64,000 bases of DNA from Opitutaceae bacterium (GTDB taxonomy: Bacteria > Verrucomicrobiota > Verrucomicrobiia > Opitutales > Opitutaceae), in the NCBI GenBank assembly GCA_041395105.1, contig JAWLBB010000001.1, forward strand, positions 62,001-126,000, read 5' to 3'. Positions 8,482-17,023 of the stretch are shown here, one piece after another. Position 1 is the first letter of the stretch, and every line of letters starts with the position of its first letter. The notes under the pieces were generated by a model that was not told the origin of the DNA, ran no database searches, and was given only the letters and a program-made list of their open reading frames with translations. The translations under genes were made by a program, and so were the position numbers.

Positions 8482-10155
8482 GTGTTTACCCTTGGAATTG
8501 ATTACGGTACCAACTCCGTCCGCTGCCTGATCGTCCGGGCCGCCGACGGTCGCGAAATCAGCAGCTGCGTCGTCAACTACCCGAGCGGCCAGCAGGGCAT
8601 TCTCCTCGATCCGAAGGACCACAATCTCGCCCGGCAGAGCCCCGCCGACCACCTCTACGGACTCGAGGCGAGCATCAAGGGAGCGCTCAGGAGCGCCGGC
8701 CGCAGGAATGGCTTTTCACCGAAGAAGGTCATCGGCATCGGGGTCGACACGACGGGTTCCAGCCCGATCCCGGTTGATCGGACGAACCGTCCGCTCGCCC
8801 TCGATCGGAAATGGAAGAAGAACCTCGCCGCCCAGTGCTGGCTCTGGAAAGACCACACCGGCTGGCGCGAAGCGGCCCGGATCACCGAACTGGCCGCCGA
8901 GATCCGTCCCCAATACATCGCCAAATGCGGCAACACCTATTCCTCCGAGTGGTTCTGGTCGAAGATCTGGCACTGCCTCAAAACCTCACCCGAGGTCTTT
9001 GAGGCGGCTTTTTCCTGGGTCGAATTGAGCGACTGGATTCCCGCCGTCCTCGCCGGGGTGACCGATCCGCTCGCGGTCAAGCGAGGCATCTGCGCCGCCG
9101 GCCACAAGGCCCTTTACTGCGATGAATGGGGCGGACTTCCCGACAGGGAATTCCTTGCCAAGCTGGACCCCAAGCTGGCCGACCTGCGCGACCGCCTTTA
9201 CGAAAAGGCCCATGACGCCACCGAGTCGGCCGGGGTTCTCTCGTCCGAGTGGGCGAAGAAGACCGGCCTGCCCGCCGGCATCCCCATCACCGTCGGCGAG
9301 TTCGACGTCCATTACGGCGCGATCGGCTGCGGAGTGGCCGAGGGTGTCCTCGTCAAGGTGATCGGGACTTCGACCTGCGACTGCAGCGTCATCTCCGCCA
9401 GAAAGACCGTGGCCGACATCCCCGGGATCTGTGGCATTGTCAAGGGTGCCATCCTTCCCGGTTTCTATGGAATCGAAGCCGGCCAATCCGCGGTCGGCGA
9501 CATCTTCAAATGGTGGGTCGAGGTCGTCTGTCAGGGGGACGAGAAACTCCATGCCAGGCTGACCCGCCAGGCAGCCAGACTGAAGCCGGGGCAGTCCGGT
9601 CTGCTCGCCCTCGACTGGAACAACGGCAACCGCACCATCCTCGTCGATCCCATGCTCTCCGGCCTGCTCATGGGCCAGACCCTGCACACCTCCCAGGCCG
9701 AGATCTACCGGACCCTGATCGAGGCGACCGCCTTCGGTGCAAGGGCCATCATCGAACGTTTGAAGGAATACGGCGTCCCGGTCCGCCGGGTGGTCTGCGC
9801 CGGCGGTATTGCCGAAAAGAACCCGATGCTCATGCAGATTTACGCCGACGTGACCGGGTGCACCATGCAGGTGGCCGGCTCCAGCCAGGCCTGTGCCCTC
9901 GGTTCGGCTGTGGCGGCCGCCGTCCTCGCAGGGAAAGCCAAAGGCGGACACGCCTCGTTCAAGTCCGCCCAGAAGGCCATGACCTCGATCAAGGCCATCG
10001 AATACAAGCCGATCAAGGCCAACCAGGCCGTCTACAACCAGCTCTATGGCCTCTACCGCCGGATGCACGACGCCCTTGGCGGGGTCGATGCCACCAGCAA
10101 CCTCGGCACGGTCATGAAAGATCTGCTCGCCATCAAGGAAGCCGCCTCCTCCTGA
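8482..10155 (+). CDS. araB: Ribulokinase
   Basis: FGGY-family kinase of 557 aa that phosphorylates L-ribulose to L-ribulose 5-phosphate with ATP in the cytoplasm. The N-terminal phosphate-binding strand is TLGIDYGTNSVRCLIV (3-18), the GVDTTGSSPIPVD motif lies near residue 89, and the C-terminal ATPase lobe has RRVVCAGGIAEKNPMLMQIY near 434. Length fits AraB of the long bacterial type. The araB-araA-araD order directly downstream makes the assignment firm. The GTG codon at 8482 is used as the start, since GVDYGT-type strands normally begin within a few residues of the N-terminus. Confidence 0.93.
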   Translation: MFTLGIDYGTNSVRCLIVRAADGREISSCVVNYPSGQQGILLDPKDHNLARQSPADHLYGLEASIKGALRSAGRRNGFSPKKVIGIGVDTTGSSPIPVDRTNRPLALDRKWKKNLAAQCWLWKDHTGWREAARITELAAEIRPQYIAKCGNTYSSEWFWSKIWHCLKTSPEVFEAAFSWVELSDWIPAVLAGVTDPLAVKRGICAAGHKALYCDEWGGLPDREFLAKLDPKLADLRDRLYEKAHDATESAGVLSSEWAKKTGLPAGIPITVGEFDVHYGAIGCGVAEGVLVKVIGTSTCDCSVISARKTVADIPGICGIVKGAILPGFYGIEAGQSAVGDIFKWWVEVVCQGDEKLHARLTRQAARLKPGQSGLLALDWNNGNRTILVDPMLSGLLMGQTLHTSQAEIYRTLIEATAFGARAIIERLKEYGVPVRRVVCAGGIAEKNPMLMQIYADVTGCTMQVAGSSQACALGSAVAAAVLAGKAKGGHASFKSAQKAMTSIKAIEYKPIKANQAVYNQLYGLYRRMHDALGGVDATSNLGTVMKDLLAIKEAASS

Positions 10156-10318
10156 AGAACCCGAAAGATGTCGCTTTCTTTCCCCGCAGGTCCGAAGCGC
10201 CGGCACAGCAGCGTTGCCGGGCAAAGGCACCGGAGAATCCGGTTGTCGCCGCCACGCCGGGTCGCGGTGCCAATCTCCAAGAACAAATGTTTTCCACCTT
10301 CCGCTCCTCACAAAATCC

Positions 10319-11836
10319 ATGATCAAACACCTCGCCTCACCTGAAATCTGGTTCGTCACCGGCAGCCAGCACCTCTACGGACCCGAAGCCCTCAAGCAGG
10401 TTGCCGCCAACGCGGCGAAAATCGCGGACTCGCTGTCCGCCTCGAAAAGGATTCCCCTCAAGGTCGTTTTCAAGCCGATCGTGACCCGGACCGAGGAAGT
10501 CCGCGCCCGTTGCCTTGAGGCGAACAACGACCCGCAATGCGCCGGTCTCGTCCTCTGGATGCACACCTTTTCGCCCTCGAAAATGTGGATCACCGGCCTG
10601 GCCTCTCTGGACAAACCCTTCGTCCACCTCCACACCCAGTTCGGCCGGGATCTGCCCTGGGGCACGATCGACATGGACTTTATGAACCTCAACCAGTCCG
10701 CCCACGGGGACCGGGAGGCCGGCTTCATCCATTCCCGGATGCGGATCGAGCGCAAGGTGGTCGTCGGCCACCACGGCGACCCCGAGGTGCAGGACCGCCT
10801 CGGGGCCTGGATGCGGGCCGCCCGCGCCCACCATGACATGCAGGGCGCGCGGATCGCCCGGATCGGCGACAATATGCGGGAGGTCGCCGTGACCGACGGC
10901 GACAAGGTTGCGGCCGAGCTCCGTTTCGGGTATTCTGTTAATGGATACGGCGTGGGTGACGTGGTCGCCCACGTCGAGGCGGCGTCTCCGAATGCCGTGA
11001 CGGCTCTCTGCCAGGAATACGAAGCCAGCTACAAGATGGCCAAGGACCTGAGGAAGGGCGGCAGGCGGCACGCCTCCGTCCGCGAAGCGGCCCGGATCGA
11101 GCTGGGACTGCGTTCCTTCCTCAACGAGGGCGGCTTCAAGGGGTTCACCACCACGTTTGAAGACCTGCACGGCCTGAAGCAACTGCCCGGCCTGGCCGTC
11201 CAGCGGTTGATGGCCGACGGCTACGGCTTCGGAGCGGAGGGGGACTGGAAGACCTGTGCCCTCCTGCGCTCGATGAAGGTGATCGGGGCCGACCTCAAGG
11301 GCGGCACTTCCTTCATGGAGGACTACACCTATCATCTCGATCCCAAGGGTCACCTCGTTCTCGGGGCCCACATGCTGGAAATCTGCGAATCGATCGCCGC
11401 GGGCAAGCCGTCCCTCGAGGTCCATCCCCTCGGCATCGGCGGGAAGGCCGATCCGGCGCGACTGGTCTTCAACGCACCGGCGGGCCCCGCCCTCAACGCC
11501 TCGATGGTGGACCTGGGCAACCGGTTCCGCCTCATTGTCAACGAAGTCACCGCGGTCGTCCCGCCGAAGCCACTGCCCAAGCTCCCGGTGGCCCGGGCCC
11601 TCTGGGCCTGCCAGCCCGATTTCAAGACGGCCTGCGCGGCCTGGATCCATGCCGGCGGCGCCCACCATACCGGTTACAGCTACGCCGTCACGACCGAGCA
11701 TCTGGAAGATTTCGCCGCCATGTCCGGGATCGAGATCGTGGTCATCAACGCGGAGACAAAACTCTCCGAATTCAAGAAGGAACTGCGCTGGAATGACATT
11801 GCCTATCACCTTTCCCAGGGCCTGGGGCGGTTGTAG
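10319..11836 (+). CDS. araA: L-arabinose isomerase
   Basis: Converts L-arabinose to L-ribulose with a divalent metal (Mn type). The ATG at 10319 gives 505 aa, the usual AraA length, with the family N-terminus PEIWFVTGSQHLYG at residues 8-21; the frame is open further upstream but without family similarity. Conserved regions include WMHTFSPSKMWI near residue 80, FTTTFEDLHGLKQLPGLA, GTSFMEDYTYHLDP, GAHMLEICES and the C-terminal HHTGYSY, which carry the metal-binding Glu and His residues in characterised AraA. It lies between araB and araD, 163 bp after araB; that gap shows nothing notable. Confidence 0.95.
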   Translation: MIKHLASPEIWFVTGSQHLYGPEALKQVAANAAKIADSLSASKRIPLKVVFKPIVTRTEEVRARCLEANNDPQCAGLVLWMHTFSPSKMWITGLASLDKPFVHLHTQFGRDLPWGTIDMDFMNLNQSAHGDREAGFIHSRMRIERKVVVGHHGDPEVQDRLGAWMRAARAHHDMQGARIARIGDNMREVAVTDGDKVAAELRFGYSVNGYGVGDVVAHVEAASPNAVTALCQEYEASYKMAKDLRKGGRRHASVREAARIELGLRSFLNEGGFKGFTTTFEDLHGLKQLPGLAVQRLMADGYGFGAEGDWKTCALLRSMKVIGADLKGGTSFMEDYTYHLDPKGHLVLGAHMLEICESIAAGKPSLEVHPLGIGGKADPARLVFNAPAGPALNASMVDLGNRFRLIVNEVTAVVPPKPLPKLPVARALWACQPDFKTACAAWIHAGGAHHTGYSYAVTTEHLEDFAAMSGIEIVVINAETKLSEFKKELRWNDIAYHLSQGLGRL

Positions 11837-11890
11837 GCATTTTCCTGCAGTGGAGGGTCCATCCCTCGAAAACCGCTGACCTGAATTGCG

Positions 11891-11978
11891 TTCCAAATCG
11901 AGGCGTAAAGCCTCTCCTGCCGATCAACCGATGAGTTCTGCCAATCCGGATGCAACCATCCTGCCGCGTCGAAGTGCC
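11891..11978. repeat. 88-bp repeat unit, copy 1, containing a REP-like stem-loop
   Basis: First of two units of 88 bp that agree at about 79 positions with the unit at 12052. At 11900 it contains the stem-loop GAGGC-GTAAA-GCCTC followed by TCCTGC. Read on the minus strand this core is a G(C/T)AGGAGAGGC-TTTAC-GCCTC sequence, that is, a foot tetranucleotide before an imperfect palindrome, the layout of REP elements mobilised by RAYT transposases. It sits in the araA-araD gap. Confidence 0.8.
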
Positions 11979-12051
11979 TCCTGCTTCAGAAACGCCGACA
12001 CAACGGCGTTGCGACACTTCCGATTTGATGGAGCCACTTCGCTGTGCGAAG
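11979..12051. other. Stem-loops between the two 88-bp units
   Basis: The 332-bp gap between araA and araD has no credible gene. Between its two repeat units it holds two perfect short inverted repeats: AACGCCG/CGGCGTT (7-bp arms at 11991-11997 and 12004-12010) and ACTTCGC/GCGAAGT (7-bp arms at 12036-12042 and 12046-12052). With the two REP-like stems, the gap could fold into four hairpins in series and may affect the araA/araD transcript. Confidence 0.6.
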
Positions 12052-12139
12052 TTCTGAATCGAGGCGTAAAGCCTCTCCTACCGATCAACCGATGAGTTCT
12101 GACAGTCCGGATGCAATATTCCTGCCGTGTCGAAGTGCC
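12052..12139. repeat. 88-bp repeat unit, copy 2, containing a REP-like stem-loop
   Basis: Second 88-bp unit, starting 161 bp after the first begins. Its stem-loop GAGGC-GTAAA-GCCTC at 12061-12075 is followed by TCCTAC, so on the other strand it begins with the GTAG tetranucleotide typical of REP sequences. The unit ends 29 bp before the araD start codon. Confidence 0.8.
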
Positions 12140-12168
12140 CGTAATGACGAACCACCCTCTCACCCGCC

Positions 12169-12861
12169 ATGCTTGAAGAACTGAAACGCGAAGCCTTCGA
12201 AGCCAACCTGCTCCTGCCCAGGCTGGGGCTGATCAACCTGACCTTCGGCAATGCCAGCGCGCTTGATCGAAAACGCGGCATCTTTGCGATCAAGCCGAGC
12301 GGGGTCGACTACGACGTGCTCAAGGTCGGGGACATGGTCCTGGTCGATCTGGATGGCAAGGTGGTCGAGGGCACGATGAATCCGTCCTCCGACACCCCGA
12401 CCCACCGCCGCCTCTACCTCGGGTTCGACTCGATCGGCGGAGTGGTTCACACCCATTCCTCCGGCGCCACCGCCTTCGCCCAGGCCGGACGCGCCGTGCC
12501 CATCTTCGGGACGACCCACGCCGACTATTTCTACGGGGAGATCCCGGTTACCCGGAAGATGACGGCGGAGGAGATCTCCGGCGCCTACGAGTGGGAGACG
12601 GGCAATGTCATTCTCGAGCGTTTCAAGGACATCGATCCACTCGACCGGCCGGCCGTGCTGGTCAACCGTCACGGCCCCTTCACCTGGGGACCGACCGTGG
12701 CCAAGGCGGTCGAGGTGGCGGTGGCGGCCGAATGCTGCGCCGACCTGGCCCGGATGTCCCTCCAGCTTGCGCCCGACCTGACCGAGATCGAGCCCGAGCT
12801 GCTGAACAAGCACTTCAAGCGCAAGCACGGCCCCGGTGCCTATTACGGCCAGAAGGGTTGA
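12169..12861 (+). CDS. araD: L-ribulose-5-phosphate 4-epimerase
   Basis: Class II aldolase-fold enzyme of 230 aa that converts L-ribulose 5-phosphate to D-xylulose 5-phosphate, which enters the pentose phosphate pathway. Metal-binding histidines are visible as VHTHSSG (His94, His96) and NRHGPF (His168), with Asp75 in SSDTPTHR. The sugar-phosphate-binding GNAS and PSG motifs are at 27-30 and 43-45. Length matches E. coli AraD (231 aa). Last gene of the arabinose pathway; separated from araA by the repeat-rich gap. Confidence 0.95.
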   Translation: MLEELKREAFEANLLLPRLGLINLTFGNASALDRKRGIFAIKPSGVDYDVLKVGDMVLVDLDGKVVEGTMNPSSDTPTHRRLYLGFDSIGGVVHTHSSGATAFAQAGRAVPIFGTTHADYFYGEIPVTRKMTAEEISGAYEWETGNVILERFKDIDPLDRPAVLVNRHGPFTWGPTVAKAVEVAVAAECCADLARMSLQLAPDLTEIEPELLNKHFKRKHGPGAYYGQKG

Positions 12862-12893
12862 CGGACGAAAACAATACGTAGTATAGACCGTAG

Positions 12894-12930
12894 GGTTTTG
12901 AGGGAGAAAACCAAACGTAGCCTGCTACGT
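12894..12930. other. Two hairpins after araD, facing the MFS gene
   Basis: GGTTTT/AAAACC (12894-12899, 12907-12912) and the perfect ACGTAG-CCTG-CTACGT (12915-12930) lie in the 172-bp gap between araD and the convergent MFS gene. The word GTAGGGTT occurs twice around them. Position suggests a transcription end for one or both strands, but no T-run follows. Function not shown. Confidence 0.4.
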
Positions 12931-13033
12931 AGGGTTCTGCGAACAGACCGATACAGCGGACTGCGGCATGACCTCGTTCTCCATCCGGTCGATTCTCTCC
13001 GACCGGGAACGGCTGGAGGCACCCGGCAGGAAC

Positions 13034-14320
13034 TCAGCCCACTCTGGCCGTGGCTGCTTTCCGGGCCAGGCGTTCGGCCTGGAAGCGCGGATCCCTCAGG
13101 GTCATGGCGAGAACGGTGGCGGTGACCCCGGCGCCAAAGGCGATGGGAAAGATCATCCGGTAGTCGTTGCCGAGCAGCTTGATCAGGTAGCCTCCTCCGG
13201 CCGCCGCCAATGTGCGTCCGACGGCGAAGCAGATATTGTAGGTGCCCGCCACCTGCCCGATGATGTCCCTTGGGATGAACTCGGTGAAGAAGGGTTTCTG
13301 GGTCAGGTTGCAGATGAGCATCCCGAAGCCAAAGGCCACGGCGAGTATGGTCAGATCATTCCCGTCGGCCGCGAAGTAGCCGAAGGCGCATCCGGCCAGG
13401 CCCAACCCATAGCCGGCGACCAGGGCCCATTGCTTGGGCAGGTACTTTTCCACCGCCAGCCCCATCGGGATGGCGAGAAAGAGCGAAAGCAGGGGAAGGA
13501 TACTCCAGCTGTTGCCGAAATCGGAAGTGGTGAGGCCGACGGACTCGACGGCGAAGAGAACCACAAAGGTGGTGATCACGCTGAAGAAGAAGGCCTGGAA
13601 GAAGGCAGGAAATCCGAATTTTCTCAGGATCCGGTCGCCGAAGAAATCCTTGAAGTAGCGCAGCGGGGTCAGTCGCGGCCGTTCGCTCACTTCGGGACGC
13701 TTTTCCTTGAGAAAAAAGGCCGCACCGGCCACGAGGAGGACCTGGGCGAAGGCGGCGATGTAGTAGAGGATTTCGGCCCCGAGATCGTCGCCGGCGACCG
13801 CCAGGAGCCAGCCCATCCCTTTCTTCAGGAAAAAGAAGCTGACCACCTGCGAGGAGGTCAGGATGAGGGCGTTGGCCAGAATGCGCTGCCGCGGTGGCAC
13901 CAGATCGGCCAGCAGGGGATGATCCGACCCCCATAGGATGTCCTGGGAGAACTGGTAAATCACAACCAGAACCACGAAGAACCAGAAAATCCGGGTTTCG
14001 GGGATCAGGACCAGGCAGAACGCGACCATCGGCGCACCGACGATGAGAAAGAAGGCCCTTCGCCCGAGCGGCGTCCAGATGCGATCCCCCAGGATGCCGA
14101 CCAGCGGCTGGGCGATGAATCCGAAAAACGGATTCAGGGCAAGGATCAGGCCGATGACAAAGGGATCGTTGGTAAAACCCTTGATCGTCAGCGGAAGGAT
14201 ACTGGCCGAGATGCCCTCGGTGATGACGAGTCCACTCCAGATCGAACAGAGAATGACAAAGACGGAGATCGGCGCTTTCTCCGGTCGCGGCTTCTGAACG
14301 GAGGGGGTGGATTCAGTCAT
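13034..14320 (-). CDS. MFS transporter (sugar permease-like)
   Basis: Inner-membrane major facilitator protein of 428 aa with 12 predicted membrane segments. The loop after segment 2 reads GILGDRIWTPLGRR (about 75-88), the MFS signature, and resembles SLC45/GPH-like sugar carriers. It lies 119 bp downstream of the LacI-type regulator on the same strand and converges on araD, so a role in uptake or export of a sugar related to the arabinose locus is plausible. The substrate cannot be read from the sequence. Confidence 0.85.
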   Translation of the reverse strand: MTESTPSVQKPRPEKAPISVFVILCSIWSGLVITEGISASILPLTIKGFTNDPFVIGLILALNPFFGFIAQPLVGILGDRIWTPLGRRAFFLIVGAPMVAFCLVLIPETRIFWFFVVLVVIYQFSQDILWGSDHPLLADLVPPRQRILANALILTSSQVVSFFFLKKGMGWLLAVAGDDLGAEILYYIAAFAQVLLVAGAAFFLKEKRPEVSERPRLTPLRYFKDFFGDRILRKFGFPAFFQAFFFSVITTFVVLFAVESVGLTTSDFGNSWSILPLLSLFLAIPMGLAVEKYLPKQWALVAGYGLGLAGCAFGYFAADGNDLTILAVAFGFGMLICNLTQKPFFTEFIPRDIIGQVAGTYNICFAVGRTLAAAGGGYLIKLLGNDYRMIFPIAFGAGVTATVLAMTLRDPRFQAERLARKAATARVG

Positions 14321-14439
14321 CGGGGGGGGATTGGGTCATGCCGGCGGCGCCGGGGAGGGCGAAGTGGAGCTCTCCAGGCGAGGAGGCTTCATCGGGTCAG
14401 AATGGCGGGTCCCGCGGGGCGGGAAACAGCTTTGCGGCT

Positions 14440-15567
14440 TTACCGTTCTGCGTCCCCCGGGCGATCATTCGATGTCGGGGCGGATCGCACCACAACCTCG
14501 GCCCGCCGCACTCCGTCACCATGGCGGTCCCGAACGGTCTTCCCGTGCTTCCAATTGGCGCCAATAAGGGTGGCCCGGGGAAAATCCGGAATACCGGATT
14601 CGTTGTTGTGGATCTGACTGATGACCATGTCGACCGCCGCTTCGCCCGCGACGTCATTGTGCTGGTGCATGCCCGCAATTTCCGGTCGGGCGGCCCGCCA
14701 CTCCAGCTGGATCAGTCCGATATCCTCAGGAATCCGCATCGGGCGATCTTCGAGCCAGTGAAGCACCTGGTTGTAGAGAGTGAAGACCACATCGGGCTGG
14801 TGATGGTCGAGCCACCGGTAGAAGACCGACGGATCGGCGCCGGCTTCATCAAAGGCGGTGAAGGCGGGAACCCGCCGTCTCTTGGGCAGGGATTCCTGTC
14901 CGATAAGGATGCCCGCGGAAAACCGGCATTCCACCAGCCGGTCAATGATCTCGTCCAGAACCAGGGCCGGTCGCCGATAACCCAGTTCGAGGGCTTTCTC
15001 AAAGGCGGCGAGCGAGAGATTGTGATGGTCGACACAACTGAAGGAGAGGGACGGATCACGGGTCCGGACGCCTGTCACCACGGTCGGGAACGCCTCCCAG
15101 ACCGGTTTCAGGTGCGCCGGCAACCGATTGCGGTCCATCAACCCGACGACCACAATTCCCTTGATTCCCCGAGCCCGCAGAATCCGGATCCAACTCGACG
15201 CCTTCAGCTCGGGATCATGCATCCAGAAAGAGTCGAAACTGTAGCCCAGCTTCGCCGCCCGGCGCCGGCAGCCTTCGACGTAGACGGGGATGGTCGGGTG
15301 GTCGCTGAACGCCTTCGGATCCAGATTGGCATTCACCAATGCCAGTTTGGCCTGGAACCGGGGGGTCTGGCTGGCCCGGAGTTGCGCCATCAGATGGGAG
15401 ATGACGGCATTGGGCTGGTAACCGAGATTCTCGGCTGCAGCCTGGATTTTCTCGCGGGTGGCAACCGGTATCTGGGCATCGCCCCGCAGCGCCAGGGATA
15501 CCGTGTTCTTCGAATAGCCGACGACTGCGGCGACGTCGCTCAGGGTGACCCGTGCCATTGCCTGCAT
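14440..15567 (-). CDS. LacI-family transcriptional regulator
   Basis: DNA-binding repressor type of about 375 aa. The helix-turn-helix begins at MARVTLSDVAAVVGYSKNTV, followed by the hinge helix (IQAAAENLGYQPN). A periplasmic-binding-protein-like ligand domain follows (about 65-340). I use the ATG at 15567; the ATG three codons later (15558) is equally typical, and the frame stays open far upstream without family similarity. The tail beyond about 345 is longer than usual. It neighbours the arabinose locus, so it is a candidate regulator for araBAD and the symporter, perhaps via the site at 8418. Confidence 0.88.
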   Translation of the reverse strand: MQAMARVTLSDVAAVVGYSKNTVSLALRGDAQIPVATREKIQAAAENLGYQPNAVISHLMAQLRASQTPRFQAKLALVNANLDPKAFSDHPTIPVYVEGCRRRAAKLGYSFDSFWMHDPELKASSWIRILRARGIKGIVVVGLMDRNRLPAHLKPVWEAFPTVVTGVRTRDPSLSFSCVDHHNLSLAAFEKALELGYRRPALVLDEIIDRLVECRFSAGILIGQESLPKRRRVPAFTAFDEAGADPSVFYRWLDHHQPDVVFTLYNQVLHWLEDRPMRIPEDIGLIQLEWRAARPEIAGMHQHNDVAGEAAVDMVISQIHNNESGIPDFPRATLIGANWKHGKTVRDRHGDGVRRAEVVVRSAPTSNDRPGDAER

Positions 15568-15629
15568 GACTACTTTACCGTCAAGAGACCGGCAAGGCGA
15601 ATCTCGGGAACGGATCCGGCCGTTTCCCG

Positions 15630-16583
15630 CTATTCCATCATCTCTTCGATGGATTGAAAGTAGCCGGCATAAAACTGAAGGACCTGCCACGCCATGAAGA
15701 GGGCGACGATCAGAAAGAGCAGCTTGGGATACCAGAAAGCAGCCGAGGCCAGGGAGCCGGCCGCCTTGTGCTCGTATTCATCCTGAAGGTAACGAAGCGA
15801 TTCCTCGAGTTTGCCGGTCTCCTCGCCGGTGCGGTAGACCTCGACAAATTCGGGGGGAAAGAGCCCGAGCTCACCCAGAACACTCGACGGAGGCGATCCT
15901 GCCTGGACGGTGGCGGCACAGCGCACTCCCGCCGCAATATAGCGACGGCGGCCGGTGGCCGCACAAGCCCCATACCAGGCCTCGTCCAGCCGGCAACCTG
16001 CACTCAGAAAAGCACGAAGGACCAGACAGATGTCGCGAAAAGCCCCGTAGCGTCGGTAGCCCCGGATTCCCGGCAGCCAGTCGCCCAATCCCTCGAGAAT
16101 GCGGATCCGCGCGCGGACTCCTATGACCAGGAGGGTGATCACCGCCCAGAGGGGAACAAGAAGGTTGAAGACCGAGCGGAAGTAATCGACCGGGCTTCCG
16201 GTCATCAATTGTCCGGCCGGAAGCACCAGCACCGCGAAATGGAGGACAAAGAGCGGGTAAACGCAGGCTCCGATCACCGCCCGGATCGCCCTTTGCTTGG
16301 ATTGGTGTTGACCGGCCAGTTGTCGCAGGATTTCCGGGAGGTTGCCCGAGCCGTGACCCGCGGAGATCAACTGGCGATCGGTTTCCGAAAGCCAGGAAGG
16401 AGCGGCCCCGAGGACGGAGTCGAGCCCGTTGCCCGAAGCAAGATTGTCGGCCAGACGTTCCCGGTCCCGCCGGGGAGGACCCTCGATCGTCCGAATGCCC
16501 TGAACGAGGGAAAGTCCGGCATCGAGGTGACGGGAGAGGGACAGGTACCAACGGGCCAGTGTGCCGTGACTGGATGAGGACAT
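15630..16583 (-). CDS. Type II secretion/type IV pilus GspF-like inner-membrane protein
   Basis: About 317 aa from the ATG at 16583. Two T2SSF-type modules are visible: WYLSLSRHLDAGLSLVQGI with ISAGHGSGNLPEIL in the first half, and FLSAGCRLDEAW with VYRTGEETGKLEESL in the second, each followed by hydrophobic segments. The repeated E/G-x-G-x-L signature is characteristic of GspF/PilC platform proteins. No GspE ATPase or pseudopilin genes are adjacent, so it is an orphan here. It is on the same strand as the LacI gene, 62 bp upstream, but need not be functionally linked. Confidence 0.8.
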   Translation of the reverse strand: MSSSSHGTLARWYLSLSRHLDAGLSLVQGIRTIEGPPRRDRERLADNLASGNGLDSVLGAAPSWLSETDRQLISAGHGSGNLPEILRQLAGQHQSKQRAIRAVIGACVYPLFVLHFAVLVLPAGQLMTGSPVDYFRSVFNLLVPLWAVITLLVIGVRARIRILEGLGDWLPGIRGYRRYGAFRDICLVLRAFLSAGCRLDEAWYGACAATGRRRYIAAGVRCAATVQAGSPPSSVLGELGLFPPEFVEVYRTGEETGKLEESLRYLQDEYEHKAAGSLASAAFWYPKLLFLIVALFMAWQVLQFYAGYFQSIEEMME

Positions 16584-16654
16584 CTGGTAGGAAGGAACGA
16601 CTCCGGAAGGGCAATTCTTGAGAAAGGGAAGGGATGAAGGGCAGGAGACAGCGG

Positions 16655-16680
16655 GTTTCACGGCCGATTCGGCCCGAAAC
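16655..16680. other. Imperfect hairpin upstream of rpsR
   Basis: GTTTC (16655-16659) pairs with GAAAC (16676-16680), and inside it GGCC (16662-16665) pairs with GGCC (16671-16674) across a small internal loop. It lies in the 198-bp divergent gap between the GspF-like gene and rpsR. It may be part of a leader structure; evidence is only the pairing. Confidence 0.3.
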
Positions 16681-16736
16681 GAACGGAGAAGACCGGATCC
16701 GGATCATGGATTTCCCGGGTTCTGACGGCAAGAGGG

Positions 16737-16765
16737 TTGACAAGCGGATCGGAATAGGTGAATTC
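16737..16765 (+). promoter_or_regulatory. Possible sigma-70 promoter for rpsR
   Basis: A perfect -35 hexamer TTGACA at 16737-16742 is followed after 17 bases by GAATTC, a weak -10. The rpsR ATG is 17 bases further on. The -35 match and the position upstream of a ribosomal protein gene are the only support. Confidence 0.35.
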
Positions 16766-16781
16766 GTGTCCCCTTTTCAAC

Positions 16782-16982
16782 ATGACTGAAACAAGCGACA
16801 CGCCCAAAGGGAAGAGCATGACTCCCCAGGAGATGAACCTTCAACACGTTCAGCTCTTCGGCCGCTACGTGACGGATACCGGCAAGATTCTTCCCCGAAA
16901 ACTCACGGGGCTGAACGCCAAGCAGCAGCGTCACATCACGCGGGTAATCAAGCAGGCTCGGAACATGCTGCTGATGCAGTAG
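16782..16982 (+). CDS. rpsR: 30S ribosomal protein S18
   Basis: Small-subunit protein of 66 aa. The core, RYVTDTGKILPRKLTGLN followed by AKQQRHITRVIKQARNMLLM, is the S18 signature that binds the 16S rRNA platform with S6. The ATG at 16782 gives a short, Thr/Ser-rich N-terminus; a GTG at 16758 in frame would add eight residues and is less likely. No CxxC zinc ligands are present. S18 is usually encoded in an rpsF-ssb-rpsR-rplI cluster, but here it stands alone, 41 bp before a tRNA-modification gene. Confidence 0.95.
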   Translation: MTETSDTPKGKSMTPQEMNLQHVQLFGRYVTDTGKILPRKLTGLNAKQQRHITRVIKQARNMLLMQ

Positions 16983-17023
16983 TCCGGTCGCCGGCCGCCT
17001 TCCGGCGGTGGCAGCGCACGACC

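Noticed and set aside
12968..13936. Long open frame on the plus strand across the MFS gene
   Set aside because: It is the complement of a clear 12-segment MFS gene; its Gly/Glu/Asp-rich composition is what GC-rich antisense frames give. No family similarity.
14338..15657. Open frame of 439 codons antisense to the LacI-type gene
   Set aside because: The minus strand encodes a full HTH and ligand domain; the plus frame has no motif and atypical composition.
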